From Candidatus Shapirobacteria bacterium (GTDB taxonomy: Bacteria > Patescibacteriota > Microgenomatia > UBA12405 > JAUWLS01): DNA of 5,150 nucleotides. This document shows positions 1 through 4,057 of this stretch, one piece after another (within the stretch, counting starts at the first letter, position 1; the number at the start of each line of letters is the position of its first letter). The position numbers and the translations under genes are program-made. Under the pieces are notes generated by a model. The model ran no database searches. It saw only the letters and a program-made list of their open reading frames with translations, and was not told the DNA's origin. The stretch spans positions 1 through 5,150 of the forward strand of contig DAOUWE010000039.1 of NCBI GenBank assembly GCA_030667285.1, given 5' to 3'.

Positions 1-676
1 CAAGGAAAATGGCAATACGTTTTCCGGACATTTCTTCGGTAAGTTTTTCAAAAAGACTGGCTCCTTCGCTGTTAAATTCCAGAGAAACCTGTGGCTTTCC
101 TGTGTTTGGGTCAAATTGAACAACAGATTGAGTCAGATGAGAGCCGTTTAGCTCTGACGGTTCCGGAAAAACATCCAAAAAAGTGGCAGATTCTGTTGCT
201 TCCGGAGGAATTTCTACCTCTTTTCTGAAATCCAATTGGGCAGTCTGACCAATAAGGGCAACGGCCTGGTCTACATTAACAAGGCCGGGGAGCTCTATTA
301 AAAGACGATACTTGTCGGCTTGTTTGCTGGTTCTGACGGAAGATTCCGAGACTCCAAAAAGATTGACTCTTTTTTCAATATTGTTCTTTAAGGCCTCAAG
401 GCTGGTTTCAACGTTTTCTTCTTCAATTTTTCCAAAGTCGGCTTCGAAAACGAGACTGGCTCCGCCCGCAAGATCGAGACCAAGTTTTAGATCAAGGTCT
501 TTTCCGAAACTAACAGGACCCAGATTAAATTCGGGTCTTTTGATAGTTCTTTGAAAATGAAAGTCTCTAAACTTAAAATCGATGGGAAACTCTTGAGGAA
601 GGTCTATGAAAAAAGCAGTAATGCCTATGAGAAAAATCAGCCAAAAGTTGCGACGCAGTTTGGTTTTGGCTTTCAT
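1..676 (-). CDS. secD: Protein translocase subunit SecD, N-terminal part (partial)
   Basis: SecD works with SecF beside the SecYEG channel and uses the proton-motive force to help pull exported proteins across the membrane. The first 225 codons are visible and the gene runs off the window at base 1. Residues 1-9 are basic, residues 11-25 form the first membrane segment, and the rest is the start of the large extracytoplasmic P1 domain. Family landmarks are LGLDLAGG (65-72), EKRVNLFGVSE (101-111), LLIELPGL (125-132), GQTAQLDFR (143-151) and a stretch from VSLEFNSEGASLFEKLTEE to GKRIAIFL (198-225). This order and spacing match the family; the remaining periplasmic part and C-terminal membrane bundle are outside, and secF would be expected next. 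The ATG at 676-674 is chosen because it places the basic N-terminus directly before the membrane segment and lies 7 bases after a strong -10 element. No Shine-Dalgarno is seen. Identity is secure. Confidence 0.96.
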   Translation of the reverse strand, partial: MKAKTKLRRNFWLIFLIGITAFFIDLPQEFPIDFKFRDFHFQRTIKRPEFNLGPVSFGKDLDLKLGLDLAGGASLVFEADFGKIEEENVETSLEALKNNIEKRVNLFGVSESSVRTSKQADKYRLLIELPGLVNVDQAVALIGQTAQLDFRKEVEIPPEATESATFLDVFPEPSELNGSHLTQSVVQFDPNTGKPQVSLEFNSEGASLFEKLTEEMSGKRIAIFL

Positions 677-683
677 AGAGAAA

Positions 684-714
684 ATTGTATCACGATTGTT
701 TGAAATTCCTTCAA
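684..714 (-). promoter_or_regulatory. Promoter of secD, predicted leaderless
   Basis: On the minus strand an extended -10 reads TGATACAAT (hexamer TACAAT at 689-684, TG at 692-691). A weak -35, TTGAAG, lies at 714-709 with a long 19-base spacer; the TG extension would compensate for this. The -10 ends 7 bases before the secD ATG, so transcription should begin at or next to the A of the start codon. No Shine-Dalgarno sequence lies between. Confidence 0.7.
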
Positions 715-727
715 GGTTTTGATTTTG

Positions 728-910
728 TTACTTATCAACCAGAGATAGCTGGCGAGGACGGCCGGGAAAAGAAAGCGTGATTTGATTTTTAGTTCTTCTG
801 ATTCTTACCATGGCAATGTCGCCGGCTTTAATGTCCATGTTTTTAATGGCCGTAGACGGAAGAGTAACGGCTAAACTATTGCCGGTTTTGATAACCTTTC
901 TTTTTGGCAT
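728..910 (-). CDS. AbrB/MazE/SpoVT-type DNA-binding protein, 60 aa
   Basis: A small swapped-hairpin DNA-binding protein. Residues 1-34 (MPKRKVIKTGNSLAVTLPS, then IKNMDIKAGD) carry the family signature: a basic start, the KxGNSLAVxLP strand-turn and the later hxxGD turn. Such proteins dimerise to form a beta-barrel that binds palindromic DNA, and act as antitoxins (MazE) or transition-state regulators (AbrB). The C-terminal half (35-60) is short, and no recognisable toxin gene such as mazF follows; secD comes next, 51 bases on. The ATG at 910-908 is preferred because the family begins a few residues before KxGNS. An in-frame ATG at 982 would add 24 atypical residues (including a hydrophobic run) and overlap the upstream gene by 62 bases. 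With the chosen start, the gene begins 10 bases after the TAG of the upstream regulator. No Shine-Dalgarno is visible, so translational coupling is likely. Target unknown. Confidence 0.85.
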   Translation of the reverse strand: MPKRKVIKTGNSLAVTLPSTAIKNMDIKAGDIAMVRIRRTKNQITLSFPGRPRQLSLVDK

Positions 911-920
911 TTTTTTATAA

Positions 921-1505
921 CTAAAGGCCAGTGGGTTCTCCGATAATGAAAACCCTGTCCCCCAGAAGAAGATCAACAACAAAGGGATCTCTATTTTTTA
1001 AGCGCATGGAAAATTCATCTTGACCAACGACAGTGTAGTTGACCTCTCGGCCTCGCCTTTTTTCTTCTTCTCTAACCAATTCTCCGATTTCAGGAATGAT
1101 TACTCGACCGACAATTAAAAAATCCAGATCTTGTCCTGAGTTGGGCATATTTCTAATGAAGTTTTGGGAATAGATCAGATACTTTATTTGGCCTGTTTTT
1201 TGACGATTTTTTGTTATTTTTTGGCCAAAACCGGAGCTTTTGTGAACCAGGGCAAGTAGATCTCTAAAAAGATCTGAGTCGGGATTAGCCCAGTAATAAA
1301 GGCGGTTGGCTCGCCATTCGGAATTAATGAGACCGGCGGTTTTAAGATTTTTTAACTCTCGACGAACAGAATTTATTTCCTCTTTAATTATTCTGGTTAA
1401 TTCACGAACGTAGTAGTATTCATTAGGAAGGTAGAAGATGGTTTGTAAAAGCTTTAGACGAGTTTTGCTGACAAGAAGGTGTTTAAGAGCTTTGGGTGCT
1501 GTCAT
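921..1505 (-). CDS. Winged-helix regulator fused to a degenerate nucleotidyltransferase-like domain
   Basis: The 194-residue protein has two parts. Residues about 8-75 are a winged helix-turn-helix of ArsR type: SKTRLKLLQTIF, then YYVRELTRIIKEEINSVRRELKNLKTAGLI as the helices and a wing near residues 63-73. Residues about 107-190 resemble the minimal nucleotidyltransferase (MNT) fold, with DLDFLIVG (126-133) giving the paired aspartates D126 and D128, followed by REVNYTVVGQDEFSMRL and DPFVVDLLLGDRVFIIGE. The active site looks incomplete: the usual GS motif reads YS (112-113), and the third-acidic-residue strand has Asn (N156 in VNYTVV). I infer a DNA-binding regulator whose second domain senses or binds something rather than transferring nucleotides. 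The start overlaps the end of the DUF3048 gene by 23 bases but is needed to complete the first helix of the winged helix. The regulated target is not evident from the sequence. The fold assignment is firm; function is inferred. Confidence 0.85.
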   Translation of the reverse strand: MTAPKALKHLLVSKTRLKLLQTIFYLPNEYYYVRELTRIIKEEINSVRRELKNLKTAGLINSEWRANRLYYWANPDSDLFRDLLALVHKSSGFGQKITKNRQKTGQIKYLIYSQNFIRNMPNSGQDLDFLIVGRVIIPEIGELVREEEKRRGREVNYTVVGQDEFSMRLKNRDPFVVDLLLGDRVFIIGEPTGL

Positions 1506-2751
1506 ATTTAATTTCTGATCCGACGGGCAGTATCTCTAACCATATAAGTCCTGTATTTAATTTTATATCATTTCCTTGACTATTTTTAAAGAGGGTCTTG
1601 GATGTTCTTGTCTTTTTTGACCATGTTGCGTCAATTTTTTGTCCATCCTGGAAAACGATTGCCTTCCCTGTGCCCGTGGTTTGATAGAGCATGTGTTTGT
1701 GTTCGTCGACAGGACCGGTTTCTGTTGAGTATTGAACAATTATGGTTTTCGCTTTTAAGTCTTTTTGTGTGTTTTGGTCGAATTGTTTTTGGTCGCCATT
1801 GTAGCGAGTGTATGCATTGGTTTCGGGATCATAAGTCCAAGATACCGCGTAATCTTTGTATCCTGACCAGAAATCAAAAGAGATGGTTTCAGCCAATCCC
1901 CTGTCTTCCGGTTCAGCATCGTCTTTGAAGTCCCAAGAAACATAATCTTCGTCCCAAGAAGGTTCTCCTTTGATATTTTGAGTTTCGTTGGTTAAACCTC
2001 TTTTCTCCGCCTCCTCCCAGAGATTGGGAAGGGAGCAATACATGGTATGCTCGGTAGCTTTTACGATACCTGTTCTCTCCGGCTCACGACGACATATTTT
2101 GTAGGAAAGGGCGAATTGGTTAAGGTCAGACCGAGTACCGGAATCAAGCCATCCGTAGTTACCGATTTGTTCCAAAGCTTGAGCTTTGGAATTGGTAGTA
2201 CAGGCTCCACCTTCAGGGGCGGAACAATTAGCGCCACCGACGTGGGCATAAAGCGGGAAATCGGAATATTCAGAGGCCCAATCCAAGAAATAGCTGCGAG
2301 CAGAGCGGACAGGACCAATGTCATATTTTTGATTAGGGGGAGCGGCGGCTCCACAGTAATAAACGGCCATGAAACGAGTGATGCCACCTTCGGCTATTGC
2401 CTCATAGATAATGTCTGCTTTTTGCAAACCGGATTGTGGACGAGATTCATCATGGTTTTCAATCATAACCAAAAGCGGTCTTCTTTTCTCCCAAATTTCT
2501 CTTTCTTCTTTGGTGTAGAGTGCTCCGTTTAAAGGACAGACTTCGGTTTTGGGGCCGGTAAAAACAAAAGAGCCGGTTTCGGTTATTTGAGCATCGGTGG
2601 CGCCCTCGCCTTCTTCTGGTTGGACTTCCGGATTTAATAGGCCGGATGAAGCCGGAAAAAATTTGGCAGAAGAAATGTATGAAAGGCCTAGAAAAAGTAA
2701 AAATGTTCCGAAAAGAGTGAGGTGGTATTTGTTTGGTTTTTTTATTTTCAT
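1483..2751 (-). CDS. DUF3048 (YerB-like) exported, membrane-anchored protein
   Basis: The 422-residue protein has a basic N-terminus and a membrane segment at about 11-28 (LTLFGTFLLFLGLSYISS). A low-complexity acidic linker (about 36-60) follows, and then a two-part extracytoplasmic domain. The N-terminal DUF3048 half is clear: CPLNG (72-76), RRPLLVMIENHDESRPQSGLQKADIIYEAIAEGGITRFMAVY (90-131), DIGPVRSARSYFLDWASEY (144-162), HVGGANC (170-176) and ATEHTMYC (232-239). The C-terminal half (about 297-415), from DYAVSWTYDPETNAYTRYNGD to GLIWLEILPVG, matches the DUF3048 C-terminal beta domain. Bacillus YerB is a lipoprotein of unknown function; here there is no lipobox cysteine, so the helix probably serves as an anchor. 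Six cysteines (72, 133, 176, 184, 220, 239) lie on the outside and could form disulfides. The ATG directly follows the TAA of the DUF4446 gene, with a Shine-Dalgarno 9 bases upstream. Family assignment is strong; biochemical role unknown. Confidence 0.93.
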   Translation of the reverse strand: MKIKKPNKYHLTLFGTFLLFLGLSYISSAKFFPASSGLLNPEVQPEEGEGATDAQITETGSFVFTGPKTEVCPLNGALYTKEEREIWEKRRPLLVMIENHDESRPQSGLQKADIIYEAIAEGGITRFMAVYYCGAAAPPNQKYDIGPVRSARSYFLDWASEYSDFPLYAHVGGANCSAPEGGACTTNSKAQALEQIGNYGWLDSGTRSDLNQFALSYKICRREPERTGIVKATEHTMYCSLPNLWEEAEKRGLTNETQNIKGEPSWDEDYVSWDFKDDAEPEDRGLAETISFDFWSGYKDYAVSWTYDPETNAYTRYNGDQKQFDQNTQKDLKAKTIIVQYSTETGPVDEHKHMLYQTTGTGKAIVFQDGQKIDATWSKKTRTSKTLFKNSQGNDIKLNTGLIWLEILPVGSEIKYDSTQSS

Positions 2752-3210
2752 TTAAGATTTCCTCGTAGCTGAGAGTATAGACATTTTTTCTTCCTTTGAC
2801 AATTGCAGGCTTTTTGCTTTGCCATTTTCTACTTTTTTAGTGTAGATCCGAGTGCCGTCTCTGGCATGAAGAGAAGTGATCAATAAACCGGAGTTATTTG
2901 AATCAAGAAGACTGAGAACAAAGCTTTGGTTTCCTCCCCGGTCATTGAAAGGATTGAATTTAACAAGGCCCACTTTGGAAATGTTGTTTTTGATTTCTTG
3001 TTCTAAATCGCCGATTCTTTGGTCAGATTGTCTTTGAGATTTTTGATTTCGAGAAAGCATTTTTACAATTTGGTCCAGAAGATTGTCTAGAGAAACTCCC
3101 TTTTTGATTCGAGACAGAGTTTTGTAATGAGACAGTGCTTTTCTCAAAGAGAGGGTGAGAAAGAGAAGCCAGAGAAGAGAGAAGATGGAGAGAATAATCT
3201 GGGGAGACAT
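2752..3210 (-). CDS. DUF4446 family membrane protein
   Basis: The 152-residue protein begins with a membrane helix (residues about 4-21, ILSIFSLLWLLFLTLSL). A charged, probably coiled-coil stretch follows (about 23-76: KALSHYKTLSRIKKG, then LLDQIVKML and RIGDLEQEIKNNI). The C-terminal DUF4446 core (79-147) includes KVGLVKFNPFNDRGGNQSFVLSLLD, then NNSGLLITSLHARDGTRIYTKKVENGKAK and LSKEE. This is the characteristic family signature. The function is unknown. The topology suggests a membrane-tethered coiled coil with a small globular domain, cytoplasmic if the basic residues after the helix stay inside. It is the first gene of the minus-strand cluster. The ATG at 3210 lies 6 bases after the -10 element, with no Shine-Dalgarno, and the TAA touches the ATG of the DUF3048 gene, so the two are very likely co-expressed. 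Family assignment is confident. Confidence 0.92.
   Translation of the reverse strand: MSPQIILSIFSLLWLLFLTLSLRKALSHYKTLSRIKKGVSLDNLLDQIVKMLSRNQKSQRQSDQRIGDLEQEIKNNISKVGLVKFNPFNDRGGNQSFVLSLLDSNNSGLLITSLHARDGTRIYTKKVENGKAKSLQLSKEEKMSILSATRKS
2761..2764 (-). promoter_or_regulatory. Shine-Dalgarno of the DUF3048 gene
   Basis: GAGG on the minus strand (2764-2761), inside the last codons of the DUF4446 gene, is followed by 9 bases and then the ATG at 2751. It supports this start and translation from a shared mRNA, in contrast to the promoter-proximal genes, which lack such a site. Confidence 0.65.
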
Positions 3211-3216
3211 AGTTAT

Positions 3217-3246
3217 ATATTAGCGAGGTTGTGACTTGGCTGTCAA
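3217..3246 (-). promoter_or_regulatory. Strong sigma70-type promoter of the DUF4446 cluster, predicted leaderless
   Basis: On the minus strand there is a perfect -35, TTGACA (3246-3241), an 18-base spacer, and a -10 TAATAT (3222-3217). Only ATAACT separates the -10 from the ATG at 3210. The start of transcription should fall on or within a base of the A of the start codon. This is the best match to the sigma70 consensus in the window, and it is oriented back to back with the promoter of the plus-strand gene at 3293. Confidence 0.8.
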
Positions 3247-3257
3247 TTGATATTCTT

Positions 3258-3285
3258 TTGTGTGCCTGTAGGTTTGTGCTATACT
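3258..3285 (+). promoter_or_regulatory. Promoter of the 70-residue membrane protein gene, predicted leaderless
   Basis: An extended -10, TGCTATACT (TG at 3277-3278, hexamer TATACT at 3280-3285), is preceded by a weak -35 TTGTGT (3258-3263) with a 16-base spacer. The -10 ends 7 bases before the ATG at 3293, and the intervening GCCCCAG has no Shine-Dalgarno. Its -35 lies 11 bases from the -35 of the divergent promoter. Confidence 0.72.
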
Positions 3286-3292
3286 GCCCCAG

Positions 3293-3505
3293 ATGGCTTC
3301 CAAAGCTAAAAAACGGAAAAGGGCTGCTAAGAGAAAGTCGCTTAAAAAGAAAAGTGCGACGGTGGGTGTGGTTTCAAAAAAGAATGACGAGGGTGTCGGT
3401 TTGGTGTGGGTTAAGAAAGGACTTGTTAGAAGCTTGTTTAGTAGCCTGATGGCCTTAGGGGTCATTTTGGTTGTATATTTCCTAAGACAAAGAGGTGCTA
3501 ATTAA
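3293..3505 (+). CDS. Small lysine/arginine-rich single-pass membrane protein, 70 aa
   Basis: I do not recognise the family. Twelve of the first 20 residues are Lys or Arg (MASKAKKRKRAAKRKSLKKK). A short linker (21-46) contains GVVSKKNDEGVGLVWVKKG, then comes one hydrophobic helix (about 48-64, SLFSSLMALGVILVVYF), and the protein ends in RQRGAN. By the positive-inside rule the long basic tail is probably cytoplasmic. Such a tail could bind RNA, ribosomes or nucleoid DNA and tether them to the membrane; this is inference. The reading frame is supported by its own extended -10 promoter placed exactly for this ATG, and by the DUF5679 gene following 41 bases downstream on the same strand. The overlapping frames in the same stretch lack these supports. 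The gene is probably real. Confidence 0.75.
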   Translation: MASKAKKRKRAAKRKSLKKKSATVGVVSKKNDEGVGLVWVKKGLVRSLFSSLMALGVILVVYFLRQRGAN

Positions 3506-3527
3506 TAATTAATTTTCCTGCCTTATG

Positions 3528-3538
3528 AAGGGGGGTGA
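3528..3538 (+). promoter_or_regulatory. Strong Shine-Dalgarno of the DUF5679 gene
   Basis: AAGGGGGGTGA is a near match to the anti-Shine-Dalgarno complement AAGGAGGTGA, with an A-to-G change that still allows G-U pairing and one extra G. Eight bases separate it from the ATG at 3547. It is the strongest ribosome-binding site in the window and fixes the start of the short zinc-ribbon gene. I see no convincing promoter in the 41-base gap, although the AT-rich run at 3500-3514 contains weak -10-like strings. Confidence 0.75.
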
Positions 3539-3546
3539 AGTAAAAA

Positions 3547-3699
3547 ATGGTAACTTTTTACTGTGTAAAATGCAGGGCTAAAAAAGAAGTGGAAGAGAGT
3601 GCTACTGAAAAGAGGACTCTAAAAAATGGTCGTCCGGCCCTAGCTGCCAAGTGCCCAGATTGTGGTACAGGCATGTTCAAGATCGTTTCTTCCAAGTAA
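3547..3699 (+). CDS. DUF5679-type zinc-ribbon protein, 50 aa
   Basis: A 50-residue protein, MVTFYCVKCRAKKEVEES through LKNGRPALAAKCPDCGTGMFKIVSSK. Two CxxC knuckles (C6/C9 and C36/C39) are placed to bind one zinc ion as a small zinc ribbon or treble clef. The core order CVKCRAKKE, LKNGRPA, CPDCGTGMFKI matches the short DUF5679 proteins widespread in CPR bacteria. Their function is not established; size, charge and zinc knuckles are compatible with nucleic-acid or ribosome binding, but that is inference. The start is set by a strong Shine-Dalgarno 8 bases upstream. It follows the 70-residue membrane protein gene on the same strand and is likely co-transcribed with it. A stable hairpin (3715-3746) begins 15 bases after the stop. 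The length equals what is usual for the family, so nothing is missing. Confidence 0.88.
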   Translation: MVTFYCVKCRAKKEVEESATEKRTLKNGRPALAAKCPDCGTGMFKIVSSK

Positions 3700-3714
3700 G
3701 AATTTTAAACAACA

Positions 3715-3746
3715 CTCCCGGGGGTGTCGGAAGGCAACCTCGGGAG
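3715..3746 (+). other. GC-rich RNA hairpin after the DUF5679 gene
   Basis: CTCCCG (3715-3720) pairs with CGGGAG (3741-3746). Inside, GGT/ACC and GTC/GGC can stack further, closing a GGAA tetraloop (3729-3732). No U-tract follows directly; the next T run is at 3777-3782, beyond the likely rnpB -35 region. It could be a 3'-end stabiliser, a U-less terminator or a processing site separating the mRNA from rnpB. The fold is read by eye only. Confidence 0.5.
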
Positions 3747-3767
3747 ATGAGAGTTAGTTAAAGTGTT

Positions 3768-3802
3768 TTGGAGTGGTTTTTTAAGTTATCCTATAGTACA
3801 AT
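3768..3802 (+). promoter_or_regulatory. Promoter of rnpB
   Basis: Two overlapping -10 candidates lie just upstream of the RNase P RNA. TACAAT (3797-3802) ends 6 bases before A3809, the first base of helix P1. TATAGT (3792-3797) has TTGGAG (3768-3773) as a weak -35 at 18 bases. The first gives a transcript start exactly at P1; the second would start about five bases earlier. Confidence 0.65.
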
Positions 3803-3808
3803 ATCCTT

Positions 3809-4057
3809 AGTCTTTAAAAAGGTAAGAGTTTATCCCGATTTTTTTAAAAAAATCGCGGAAGGAAAGTCCGGGCTACAAAAAGCACAGAAAGCTCTGGTAC
3901 AGAGACGAGTAATGTGAAACGAGCATCTTTCTGGTAGCAATTCCAAACAGAGGCGTTAAGGCTTGCTTTTGCCAGTCTCGGGTAGGAAGCTTAGATTGAT
4001 TAACTCTTAAGGTTTTACCTTAAAACAGAACCCGGCTTATTTGCCTTTTTTAAGACT
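3809..4057 (+). ncRNA. rnpB: RNase P RNA, compact form
   Basis: Catalytic RNA of RNase P, which removes 5' leaders from pre-tRNAs. The two hallmark core segments are present: GGAAAGTCCGGGCT (3861-3874, 5' strand of P4) and ACAGAACCCGGCTTAT (4025-4040, 3' strand of P4). Helices that can be traced are P1 (3809-3822 with 4044-4057, 13 of 14 paired), P2 (3823-3830 with 4002-4009, 8 bp) and P3, the perfect palindrome at 3836-3855. Other matches are AGCACAGAAAG (3881-3891), a small hairpin CTCTG-GTA-CAGAG (3892-3904), GTGAAA (3914-3919), AGCAATTCCAAACAGAGG (3936-3953) and CGGGTAGG (3979-3986). At about 249 nt it is much shorter than the roughly 377-nt E. coli RNA. By eye, the P12 and P18 arms are absent: CGGGTAGG runs almost directly into TTAGATTGAT. 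An extra hairpin (4009-4021) sits between P2 and P4. The ends are inferred from P1. Its 3' end overlaps the convergent AI-2E gene. Confidence 0.93.

Noticed and set aside
312..554. Plus-strand open frame of 80 codons inside secD
   Set aside because: It is antisense to a clearly conserved SecD sequence, is Ser/Arg-rich and low in complexity, and has no promoter or ribosome-binding site.
911..982. Longer version of the AbrB-like protein starting at 982
   Set aside because: The added 24 residues are unlike the family and overlap the upstream gene by 62 bases; the ATG at 910 gives the normal family start.
1755..2387. Minus-strand open frames at 1755-1943 and 2061-2387
   Set aside because: They are out-of-frame reads of the DUF3048 gene on the same strand and have no start signals of their own.
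1602..2532. Two plus-strand open frames (1602-1928 and 2047-2532) within the DUF3048 gene
   Set aside because: Both are antisense shadows of a gene with strong family motifs through the whole stretch; neither product shows a recognisable domain.
3220..3465. Minus-strand open frame of 81 codons and plus-strand frame 3231-3449
   Set aside because: Both cover the divergent promoter elements and overlap the 70-residue gene, which has a matching promoter; the minus-strand frame is mostly the complement of its Lys-rich codons.
3836..3855. Perfect 20-base palindrome as an operator or intrinsic terminator
   Set aside because: It sits exactly where the P3 helix of the RNase P RNA belongs, just before the P4 5' strand, so it is explained by RNA structure.
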